A DNA stretch of 64,000 nucleotides from Cellvibrionales bacterium UBA4451 (GTDB taxonomy: Bacteria > Pseudomonadota > Gammaproteobacteria > Pseudomonadales > Porticoccaceae): assembly GCA_002390285.1 (NCBI GenBank), contig DGPB01000001.1, positions 5,271 through 69,270 on the forward strand, written 5' to 3'. Shown here piece by piece: positions 24,825 to 31,415 of this stretch. How positions within the stretch are numbered: the stretch's first letter is position 1; each line of letters starts with the position of its first letter. The translations under genes and the position numbers were made by a program. Below the pieces are notes generated by a model. That model saw nothing but the letters and a program-made list of their open reading frames with translations. It was not told the origin of the DNA and did not search any database.

Positions 24825-25280
24825 CTAATCCAATTTAACGACGATAAGGGTGTTACCCGAAAAGTCTTTAATAAAAACCCTATCGCCAACCGACACATCA
24901 TGTTCACAGATAAATTCCCACTCATCTGAACCCAGCACGGGTGTGGTGAATCGAACGATGCCGCGTCTCTCAGCCATGGGGGTTTTTATTACTTGCCCAG
25001 ACTCACCAATAGCAGCCTCACGCGCTATACCTGCAGTGGTTTTATCAATCATTTTTGGCTTAAGTGCCTTAAACCAAAACAAAGCAAAACCACAGGAGGC
25101 AACAATCCATATGGACAGCTGGATAGCGAGATCCATCGTAGGGAAGAGCCATAAAGCAATACCGACAATAATAGCCCCCAGACCAAACCAAAAAATGGTG
25201 AAACTTGGCAGAAAAATTTCAACAATTACCAAGCCTATGCCCAATACTAACCAATGCCAGTAAGCAAATTCTAACTCCAT
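24825..25280 (-). CDS. NfeD-family membrane protein
   Basis: A 151-residue protein with about four hydrophobic segments in its first 80 residues (WHWLVLGIGLVIVEIFLPSF and others) and a C-terminal OB-fold NfeD domain (WEFICEHDVSVGDRVFIKDF, then SGNTLIVVKL). It lacks the ClpP-like protease domain of long NfeD proteins. ATG at 25280 is chosen because AAAGGGAGA lies just upstream; an ATG six codons earlier is weaker. It is transcribed before the SPFH gene, the partner with which short NfeD proteins are usually encoded. Confidence 0.9.
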   Translation of the reverse strand: MELEFAYWHWLVLGIGLVIVEIFLPSFTIFWFGLGAIIVGIALWLFPTMDLAIQLSIWIVASCGFALFWFKALKPKMIDKTTAGIAREAAIGESGQVIKTPMAERRGIVRFTTPVLGSDEWEFICEHDVSVGDRVFIKDFSGNTLIVVKLD

Positions 25281-25438
25281 TAATGGTCTCCCTTTCATTT
25301 ATCTATGACGGTATCCTCAGGGTTCAATCCTACCACTAAGTCCAACGAATTGGCTAAGAACAAGAACTAGCCAATAATGAGAATACTCACTGAAAATAGG
25401 CCCCAGGCTATCATTTTCCAGGTCGTAAATACCTGTTG

Positions 25439-25660
25439 TCAGGCATAGGCCAAAATCAGGCAAAAACCCGCTGTTACCCCCAAACAGAGTGGCAACCGGT
25501 TCAGCATCAACCCTGCCATCTCAAAGCTTGTTGGCTCGACAATGTAGTCCGTTGTACCGTCCATCATCATCGTCATGAAAAACAGTTTAGAGAACACGGT
25601 CAAATATCCCGAGAAAAGGGCTAAATTTTCTCTCTCAGAGTATCTTTTTGTGAACCGCAT
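25439..25660 (-). CDS. possible small membrane protein
   Basis: From ATG at 25660 the frame gives 73 residues with two hydrophobic parts (FSGYLTVFSKLFFMTMMMDG and LPLCLGVTAGFCLILAYA). A TTG 13 codons earlier is also possible. There is no clear ribosome-binding site and no recognised family. It lies 60 bases after the rimI stop on the same strand. It may be real, but the evidence is only its hydrophobic pattern and plausible codon use. Confidence 0.35.
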   Translation of the reverse strand: MRFTKRYSERENLALFSGYLTVFSKLFFMTMMMDGTTDYIVEPTSFEMAGLMLNRLPLCLGVTAGFCLILAYA

Positions 25661-25721
25661 CACAGATAAACTAGAAAAAAAGTTCAATTTCTGACACAAG
25701 ATTAGGATCGTTTATGCTTAA

Positions 25722-26195
25722 TTACAGACCAAACTGAAAATCTATCGCCATTACAATGGCATCTTCAGGCCCAGAAGGGGTTGGATAATAATTACGGCGT
25801 AAACAAATCTCGACGAAGCCGACCTCTTGGTAAAGATGGATAGCTGAAGCATTTGAGGCCCTCACTTCGAGATATAATCGCTCAGCTTGATCATAAACAA
25901 TGGCCATCAGATGATCGAGCAGTTGTCGTCCATACCCCTTCCCCTGATAGTCAGGGTGAATGGCAATATTCAGGATTTCTGCCTCTCCGGCCACGATGGT
26001 ATAAATTGTGTAGCCAATAACCTTGGTCTCTAGCGTTAACACCAAACAGTAATGCTTAGAAACACTCTCTAGAAACTGGCTTTCTCGCCATGGGTGAGGT
26101 GTGACCTGTTGTTCGATAGCGCTGACATGGAGCACATCTTCAGCAACCATAGGGCGAACACTGGGAATAATACTCAGCTTATGCCTCCTAGGCAT
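25722..26195 (-). CDS. rimI: ribosomal protein alanine N-acetyltransferase RimI
   Basis: About 157 residues of GNAT fold. The acetyl-CoA-binding motif A is AIHPDYQGKGYGRQLLDHLM (Q/RxxGxG/A as QGKGYG), followed by LYLEVRASNASAIHLYQEVG, the RimI hallmark, and RNYYPTPSGPEDAIVMA at the end. In known bacteria it acetylates the N-terminal alanine of ribosomal protein S18. The N-terminus overlaps the end of the HolD-like gene by 22 bases; ATG at 26195 is preferred, with GTG at 26210 as an alternative. Co-location with a HolD-like gene matches the holD-rimI pairing of enterobacteria. Confidence 0.92.
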   Translation of the reverse strand: MPRRHKLSIIPSVRPMVAEDVLHVSAIEQQVTPHPWRESQFLESVSKHYCLVLTLETKVIGYTIYTIVAGEAEILNIAIHPDYQGKGYGRQLLDHLMAIVYDQAERLYLEVRASNASAIHLYQEVGFVEICLRRNYYPTPSGPEDAIVMAIDFQFGL

Positions 26196-26920
26196 TTGAT
26201 CGCTTGCCACGTCTCAGCCTTGGTATCAGGGTGGTGCAGCATCTCTTGCAAACTTCTCACCACAATAGTTTTGGCGCCACCTGAAATTTCCTCTGTGACT
26301 CCCACCAAGTCGGAATAGGCCTTTTCTGACGGAGACAATAATTCTGCCGCCAATTCACCCATAAGCAATACCCAAAGAACGCCTCGCTTTGTTACTCGAG
26401 CATCGAGAAACACGGACAACATACTACGTGCAGCAGATTTATCCACTTCGCCACCATGGCTCATTGGCCAATCAATTATTTCAGGGGCAGACAAGCCGCC
26501 TGATAACCGCCCAATAGCTTTCAAGATATTACTTAGCAACTGGGTGTGTTCTGGTTCTGGATTCACACCTGGTGGGAATTGATTGAATACTAGCAAGTCA
26601 TCAGAAGGCTGCCAGCATGCAAGACGAAAGTTCAGAGCCATAGTTGTCGAGTCTGATTTTCTCTCTGGCACAGGCTCTTTTACTGGAGGAGTGACATTGT
26701 TTGTCGTTTCGCTAACGAGCTCCAGCACGCTAGCCACTTTCTCTTTGACCGAGGAAGTGGCCAGCCTAACTTCTTCAATGTCTGGAACTGATTGACTACC
26801 TAGAACTGGATGACTATCTGAAGCTGAATAAAAGGGCAGCTCAACAGGCTCCTCGCTCCTGGGTAAGTATTGAACAATACCCAGGTTGCTAAGGTACCAG
26901 TTTCGCAGCTCTGGATTCAT
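26174..26920 (-). CDS. HolD-like protein (DNA polymerase III psi subunit candidate)
   Basis: A 248-residue protein. The N-terminus MNPELRNWYLSNLGIVQYLP resembles the HolD segment that binds the chi subunit (a short helix followed by LGIxxW/Y). A long low-complexity linker (residues about 25-90) precedes a compact C-terminal domain with NFRLACWQPSDDLLVFNQFP and later LLSNILKAIGRLSGG, a pattern like the psi core. Its position directly before rimI is the classic holD context. It is longer than E. coli HolD (137 residues) because of the linker. ATG at 26920 has AGGA eight bases upstream and lies 10 bases after the leuA stop. The assignment is inference from context and pattern; the sequence is weakly conserved. 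Confidence 0.55.
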   Translation of the reverse strand: MNPELRNWYLSNLGIVQYLPRSEEPVELPFYSASDSHPVLGSQSVPDIEEVRLATSSVKEKVASVLELVSETTNNVTPPVKEPVPERKSDSTTMALNFRLACWQPSDDLLVFNQFPPGVNPEPEHTQLLSNILKAIGRLSGGLSAPEIIDWPMSHGGEVDKSAARSMLSVFLDARVTKRGVLWVLLMGELAAELLSPSEKAYSDLVGVTEEISGGAKTIVVRSLQEMLHHPDTKAETWQAIKCLGGIS

Positions 26921-26930
26921 GACAGCAATC

Positions 26931-28478
26931 CTAGACACCGGCCATTTGTGGGTGCAACCGGTCAGGACTTTCCAGCAGGTTAAGTGCATTCAGATACGCC
27001 TTGACGCTAGCAACCAGAATATCAGTATCAGCACCTTGGCCATTCACAATACGTCCGCCCTTCCCGAGCCGAACCGTCACTTCACCTTGAGAGTCCGTCC
27101 CTGCCGTGACAGCATTCACAGAATAAAGCTTTAGCTCAGTGCCACTCTTGGCAAGCTTTTCTATCGCTTTGAACACAGCATCCACTGGGCCATCGCCATC
27201 AGATACTGAATAGTATGACTCACCCTTGTAATTCAGGGTAAGCTCAGCATGAGGCAATTGACCTGTCTTGGAGACGACTTCAAGGCTCTCCAAAGTGATT
27301 TTGTCAGCAATCGACCCACTGACCTGAACCTCCGACACCAGTGCCTGAAGATCTTCATCGTAAATCTCACGCTTCTTGTCAGCCAACGCCTTGAAACGGA
27401 CAAAGGCCTCATTGAGGTCCGCTTTGTCATCAAAGTGAGTGCCCAACTCTTCAAGACGTGCAGCAAATGCTGCTCTGCCAGACAATTTACCCAATACAAT
27501 TTTATTGGTACTCCAGCCCACATCTTCCGCTTTCATTATTTCGTACGTCTCACGGAACTTCAGCACTCCATCCTGGTGAATCCCGGACTCGTGAGCAAAC
27601 GCATTGGCACCCACGATGGCCTTGTTGGGCTGTACCGGGAAGCCAGTGATACTTGAAACCAGTCGTGATGTGGATACGATCTGGCTAATATCAATCGCGG
27701 TTTCTACTGGAAAAATATCCTTGCGGGTTCTTACTGCCATCACCACTTCTTCCAGTGCAGCATTTCCAGCCCGCTCACCAAGGCCATTGATAGTACATTC
27801 CACCTGACGTGCACCCTTCATAACGGCAGCCAGCGAGTTCGAAACAGCCAAACCCAAGTCATTGTGACAATGCACCGAAAAAATCGCTTTGTCTGAATTG
27901 GGAACATTCTCAATAAGGCGACCAATCGTTTCCGCATACTCTTCTGGAAACCCATAACCAACGGTATCGGGCAAATTGATGGTTCTAGCCCCAGCATCAA
28001 TAACCTGCTCGATAATCCGGCACATATAATCAAATTCTGAACGACTGGCATCTTCCAATGAAAACTCCACATCGCCCATAAGATTGCGTGCCAATTTCAC
28101 TGCCGACACCGCCTGCTCTAGTACCTGATCTGGTGACATCTGTAATTTGTACTTCATGTGAATCGGCGACGTCGCAATAAAAGTATGAATACGTCCGGAA
28201 TTAGCATTTTTTAATGCCTCTGCCGCACGTTCAATATCTAAGTTTATGGTACGCGCGAGACTACAAACAGTGCTGTCTTTTACTGTCTCAGCAATGGCTT
28301 TCACTGCTTCAAAATCACCTTGGCTGGAAACCGCAAACCCGGCTTCAATTACATCCACTTTCAGCTTTTCTAATGACTTTGCCACACGCAACTTTTCTTC
28401 TCTGGTCATTGATGCGCCAGGGCTCTGCTCACCATCGCGGAGCGTTGTGTCAAAAATCACTAAATGTTGCTTGTCCAT
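26931..28478 (-). CDS. leuA: 2-isopropylmalate synthase
   Basis: A 515-residue enzyme that condenses 2-ketoisovalerate with acetyl-CoA, the first step of leucine synthesis. The N-terminal TIM-barrel begins HLVIFDTTLRDGEQSPGASM, where D and the later HCHNDLGLAVSNSL histidines bind the divalent metal. GERAGNAALEEVVMA and AFAHESGIHQDGVLK are further signatures. The C-terminal regulatory domain (from about residue 385) should bind leucine as feedback inhibitor. Upstream is a leader peptide with five leucine codons and alternative hairpins (28526-28699), so expression is probably attenuated when leucyl-tRNA is plentiful. The HolD-like gene follows 10 bases after the stop. Confidence 0.97.
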   Translation of the reverse strand: MDKQHLVIFDTTLRDGEQSPGASMTREEKLRVAKSLEKLKVDVIEAGFAVSSQGDFEAVKAIAETVKDSTVCSLARTINLDIERAAEALKNANSGRIHTFIATSPIHMKYKLQMSPDQVLEQAVSAVKLARNLMGDVEFSLEDASRSEFDYMCRIIEQVIDAGARTINLPDTVGYGFPEEYAETIGRLIENVPNSDKAIFSVHCHNDLGLAVSNSLAAVMKGARQVECTINGLGERAGNAALEEVVMAVRTRKDIFPVETAIDISQIVSTSRLVSSITGFPVQPNKAIVGANAFAHESGIHQDGVLKFRETYEIMKAEDVGWSTNKIVLGKLSGRAAFAARLEELGTHFDDKADLNEAFVRFKALADKKREIYDEDLQALVSEVQVSGSIADKITLESLEVVSKTGQLPHAELTLNYKGESYYSVSDGDGPVDAVFKAIEKLAKSGTELKLYSVNAVTAGTDSQGEVTVRLGKGGRIVNGQGADTDILVASVKAYLNALNLLESPDRLHPQMAGV

Positions 28479-28525
28479 CAGTTGCTACTCCAGATATTAC
28501 GCCCTTACACCAACAAGGGCCGGAC

Positions 28526-28560
28526 AAAAATAATTACGCGAATTCTCCCCGTGAAGGGAG
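28526..28560 (-). terminator. leuA attenuator (intrinsic terminator in the leader)
   Basis: On the minus strand CTCCC (28560-28556) pairs with GGGAG (28549-28545) around a short loop, followed after an AT-rich stretch by TTTTT (28530-28526). The left arm can alternatively pair with GAGGG at the leuL stop codon (28611-28607), which would remove the terminator. That is the geometry expected for leucine attenuation. Confidence 0.6.
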
Positions 28561-28609
28561 GGATTTGCAAATGGGAATAATAAAATTGTGGATAAAACGT
28601 ATACGCCCC

Positions 28610-28699
28610 TCAGGGCAGGAGGAGAAGCAGACGAACAGCAACACAACGAGGCAAGGTGCCCCGCTGAAAACAAACCGCTTGATGACCACTAAAATTCAT
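28610..28699 (-). CDS. leuL: leu operon leader peptide
   Basis: A 29-residue frame starting at ATG 28699 and ending with arginine, five consecutive leucines and proline before TGA. The leucine codons CTG-CTT-CTC-CTC-CTG occupy 28630-28616. It starts MNFSGHQAV. The last codons can pair as GCCC/GGGC with the bases just after the stop, and the bases GAGGG at the stop can pair with the terminator's left arm. Ribosome stalling at the leucine codons when leucyl-tRNA is scarce would favour read-through into leuA, 132 bases downstream. Too short for standard gene callers. Confidence 0.8.
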   Translation of the reverse strand: MNFSGHQAVCFQRGTLPRCVAVRLLLLLP

Positions 28700-28720
28700 T
28701 ACTTTCACTGAAGATGAGTT

Positions 28721-28750
28721 GTAATAGAGCTTCATTCAAACAGGTTTCAA
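28721..28750 (-). promoter_or_regulatory. candidate leuL-leuA promoter with overlapping dyad
   Basis: TTGAAA (28750-28745) and TATTAC (28726-28721) are separated by 18 bases, placing the start about 15 bases before the leuL ATG. The dyad AAACAG-N8-CTGTTT (28738-28757) overlaps the -35 element and could be an operator. Confidence 0.5.
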
Positions 28751-28810
28751 ACTGTTTGCCAAGCCCCGGTCACATTGAAACCCTTTTACGATACAACAGG
28801 GCCGGAAATG

Positions 28811-29614
28811 CTACGCTTTTGATGACCTCACCTTTTTCCACACCCACAACACGGGTGCTGACAGGCTATAAATCAATGCAAGCAAAAATAAAATTCGTGG
28901 CGGATCAATGATGACAATCACCAAGACCATGGTCACGGCAAAAATAACCACAAAGGGGACTTTTCCTTTCAGGTCTAGGCCTTTGAGACTGTGGTAACGA
29001 AAATTAGACACCATTAACAACCCTGAAAGAGCCGTCACCAGCGCTGCTACGAATGCTAATTGTGTAGTGGGTTCTACGTCGTAACTACTCCAGACCATGC
29101 CAGCAACCAACGCTGCGGCCGTAGGGCTCGCAATGCCAATAAAATACCGCTTATCTACTATATCCACTTGAGTATTAAAACGAGCCAATCTTAGAGCCGC
29201 ACAAGAGGCATAAATGAAGGCTGCAGCCCAGCCAATTTTACCGACTTCATTGAGTATCCAAGAGAATGCTACCACTGCCGGAGCCACGCCAAAGGAAACC
29301 ATATCTGACAGACTATCGTATTGAAGCCCAAATTCACTGGATGTATTGGTCATACGGGCCACAGTTCCGTCAAGACCATCAAAGATCATTGCGACAAAAA
29401 TAGCGATGGACGCTGCCTCGAAGTTGCCATCCATCCCCGCCAAAATAGCGTAAAAACCAGCAAACATGGCGCCAGTAGTGAACAGATTTGGCAGTAGATA
29501 AACGCCTTTGTGCCGAACTTTCTCTTGTTGAGGTGGCTGGCAATTGTCATCAACTACCGGCTGGGAAGTTTCCTCGCCATGATCTACATTGTGATTGTCG
29601 TTATCCACTATCAT
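28811..29614 (-). CDS. pssA: CDP-diacylglycerol-serine O-phosphatidyltransferase
   Basis: A 267-residue inner-membrane enzyme that makes phosphatidylserine, the precursor of phosphatidylethanolamine. The CDP-alcohol phosphotransferase signature DG-x2-AR-x8-G-x3-D-x3-D is complete as DGLDGTVARM followed by TNTSSEFGLQYDSLSD. About seven hydrophobic helices surround it; the N-terminus (about 35 residues) is polar and acidic. Its position after ilvC matches the ilvI-ilvH-ilvC-pssA order of Pseudomonas, though here a strong terminator separates ilvC from pssA. The ATG at 29614 overlaps by one base the stop of a four-codon mini-frame created by tandem repeats. Confidence 0.95.
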   Translation of the reverse strand: MIVDNDNHNVDHGEETSQPVVDDNCQPPQQEKVRHKGVYLLPNLFTTGAMFAGFYAILAGMDGNFEAASIAIFVAMIFDGLDGTVARMTNTSSEFGLQYDSLSDMVSFGVAPAVVAFSWILNEVGKIGWAAAFIYASCAALRLARFNTQVDIVDKRYFIGIASPTAAALVAGMVWSSYDVEPTTQLAFVAALVTALSGLLMVSNFRYHSLKGLDLKGKVPFVVIFAVTMVLVIVIIDPPRILFLLALIYSLSAPVLWVWKKVRSSKA

Positions 29615-29657
29615 TAGCCCTTAAACATTAAGCCTTAAACATTGTCCCTTAAACACT
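29614..29657 (-). repeat. 14-nt tandem repeats forming mini-ORFs before pssA
   Basis: On the minus strand three consecutive 14-mers precede the pssA ATG: TGTTTAAGGGACAA, TGTTTAAGGCTTAA and TGTTTAAGGGCTAA. They create two four-codon frames, ATG-TTT-AAG-GCT-TAA and ATG-TTT-AAG-GGC-TAA, linked to each other and to pssA by TAATG overlaps. Each unit contains AAGG, a ribosome-binding-site-like core. Confidence 0.85.
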
Positions 29658-29738
29658 GACCCTAGACTCTAGTACACGTCAATTCAGATCAGATGAAGGT
29701 AACTGAGAGTATTAAACACCAAAGGTTGAAACAAAAAA

Positions 29739-29762
29739 ACCGCGCCGTAGCGCGGTTTTTTT
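29739..29762. terminator. bidirectional intrinsic terminator after ilvC
   Basis: A perfect 7-bp stem ACCGCGC/GCGCGGT with loop CGTA has A7 on one side and T7 on the other. It lies 34 bases after the ilvC stop and would end the ilvIHC transcript on the minus strand. Confidence 0.9.
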
Positions 29763-29795
29763 GTTAAGTGATGTCACGCCACTTTATTCTAGTGC

Positions 29796-30812
29796 TTAGT
29801 TTTTATCTTTATCAACAAGCTTGTTAGCGGCAATCCATGGCATCATCGAACGCAATTTCGCGCCAGTCTGCTCAATCGGATGCGCTGCATTGTTGCGACG
29901 GTAAGCCGTCATAGAAGGGTAGTTCATAGCACCTTCAGTAACGAACATTTTGGCATACTCACCGTTTTGAATATCTTTCAAAGCGTTGCGCATCGCTGCA
30001 CGGGACTCATCATTGATGATTTTAGGGCCAGTAACGTACTCACCGTACTCCGCATTGTTGGAGATCGAGTAGTTCATATTGGCAATGCCACCCTCGTACA
30101 TCAGATCCACAATCAGTTTCAGTTCGTGGAGACATTCGAAGTAAGCCATTTCAGGGGCATAACCAGCCTCAACCAATGTTTCAAAGCCCGCTTTTACCAA
30201 CTCGACAGTACCGCCGCACAGTACGGCTTGTTCGCCAAATAAATCCGTTTCAGTTTCATCTTTGAATGTGGTTTCAATAATACCAGTACGACCGCCACCA
30301 ACACCGCTTGCATAAGACATGGCCACATTTCTAGCATTACCTGAGGCATCTTGATGAATTGCCACCAGATCAGGAATACCACCACCCTTGGTGAATTCAC
30401 TACGGACTGTGTGTCCAGGTGCTTTAGGTGCAATCATAATGACATCCAGGTCTGCACGAGGCACAACTTGGTTGTAGTGAATGGCAAAGCCGTGAGCAAA
30501 GGCCATAGTAGCGCCCTGCTTAAGGTTCGGCTCAACTTCGTCTCTATAGAGATGAGATTGGAATTCATCAGGGGTCAGAATCATCACCAAATCCGCACCG
30601 GCAACGGCTTCTGGTACATTTTTCACAGCCAGGCCGGCAGCCTCAGCTTTTGCGGCAGAAGCTGAACCAGCTCGTAAACCAACAGTGACGTCTACACCAG
30701 AGTCTTTCAGGTTCAGGGCATGGGCGTGGCCCTGAGAGCCATAACCAATAATGGAGACCTTCATACCCTGAATAATGGAGAGGTCACAGTCTTTATCGTA
30801 AGAAACTTGCAT
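29796..30812 (-). CDS. ilvC: ketol-acid reductoisomerase
   Basis: A 338-residue class I enzyme that rearranges and reduces acetolactate with NADPH and Mg2+ in valine and isoleucine synthesis. The Rossmann motif is SIIGYGSQGHAHALNLKDSG. Metal-binding residues appear in DLFGEQAVLCGGTVELVKAG and YEGGIANMNYSISNNAEYGE. The length is that of the short (class I) form. It follows ilvH with a 111-base gap that holds a hairpin and a 14-nt repeat array; AGGTG precedes the ATG. Confidence 0.97.
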   Translation of the reverse strand: MQVSYDKDCDLSIIQGMKVSIIGYGSQGHAHALNLKDSGVDVTVGLRAGSASAAKAEAAGLAVKNVPEAVAGADLVMILTPDEFQSHLYRDEVEPNLKQGATMAFAHGFAIHYNQVVPRADLDVIMIAPKAPGHTVRSEFTKGGGIPDLVAIHQDASGNARNVAMSYASGVGGGRTGIIETTFKDETETDLFGEQAVLCGGTVELVKAGFETLVEAGYAPEMAYFECLHELKLIVDLMYEGGIANMNYSISNNAEYGEYVTGPKIINDESRAAMRNALKDIQNGEYAKMFVTEGAMNYPSMTAYRRNNAAHPIEQTGAKLRSMMPWIAANKLVDKDKN

Positions 30813-30822
30813 GTTTACACCT

Positions 30823-30863
30823 ATGTTTTAAATCTATGGTTTCAAATATATGGTTTTAAATCT
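30823..30863 (-). repeat. 13-14-nt tandem repeats upstream of ilvC
   Basis: In plus-strand sense the units are ATGTTTTAAATCT (30823-30835), ATGGTTTCAAATAT (30836-30849) and ATGGTTTTAAATCT (30850-30863). They lie between the ilvH hairpin and the ilvC ribosome-binding site, within the ilvIHC transcript. Confidence 0.85.
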
Positions 30864-30880
30864 AAGTTAACGAGTTACCA

Positions 30881-30914
30881 AAAGAGCCTTTTTTACTCGC
30901 ACAAAAGGCCCTCT
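30881..30914 (-). terminator. hairpin between ilvH and ilvC
   Basis: A 12-bp stem, with two G-U pairs, joins AGAGGGCCTTTT and AAAAGGCTCT plus two Ts, 10 bases after the ilvH stop. The T-run is partly inside the stem, so it may act as a partial terminator or mRNA stabiliser that sets the ilvC:ilvIH ratio. Confidence 0.5.
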
Positions 30915-30923
30915 CAATAAAAA

Positions 30924-31415
30924 CTAAAGTCGCAGTGACTTTTCACCACGAGCTAGACCCGATACACCAGACCTAACCAGCTCAAGAATATCGACACCGC
31001 CAATGGCCTGGACAAAGGCGTCGAGTTTATCACTGTTACCCACAACCTGTAATGTATAAGCATTCGCATTTACATCAACGATCTGACCACGGAAAATATC
31101 GACGCAACGCTTGATCTCGGCTCGCTGTGAATCATTGGCCTTCACTTTAACCAACATCAGTTCACGCTCAATGTGTGGTCCTTCTGTCAGGTCGACCACT
31201 TTGACCACATCGATCAATTTATGTAAATGTTTGGTGATCTGCTCAATCACCTTATCATTACCATGAGTCGTCATGGTCAGACGAGACAGCGTCTGATCCT
31301 CCGTAGGCGCAACAGTGAGCGTATCAATATTATAACCACGCTGAGAAAACAAACCCACAACTCGAGACAACGCTCCGGGTTCATTTTCCATCAAGACTGA
31401 AAGTATACGTCTCAT
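30924..31415 (-). CDS. ilvH: acetolactate synthase, regulatory small subunit
   Basis: A 163-residue subunit, the same length as E. coli IlvH. The N-terminal ACT domain starts MRRILSVLMENEPGALSRVV, with GLFSQRGYNIDTLTVAPTED as the second signature; a C-terminal ACT-like domain follows. It binds valine and activates and feedback-regulates the catalytic subunit. The ATG at 31415 shares one base with the ilvI stop (TGATG), so the two subunits are translationally coupled. Confidence 0.95.
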   Translation of the reverse strand: MRRILSVLMENEPGALSRVVGLFSQRGYNIDTLTVAPTEDQTLSRLTMTTHGNDKVIEQITKHLHKLIDVVKVVDLTEGPHIERELMLVKVKANDSQRAEIKRCVDIFRGQIVDVNANAYTLQVVGNSDKLDAFVQAIGGVDILELVRSGVSGLARGEKSLRL

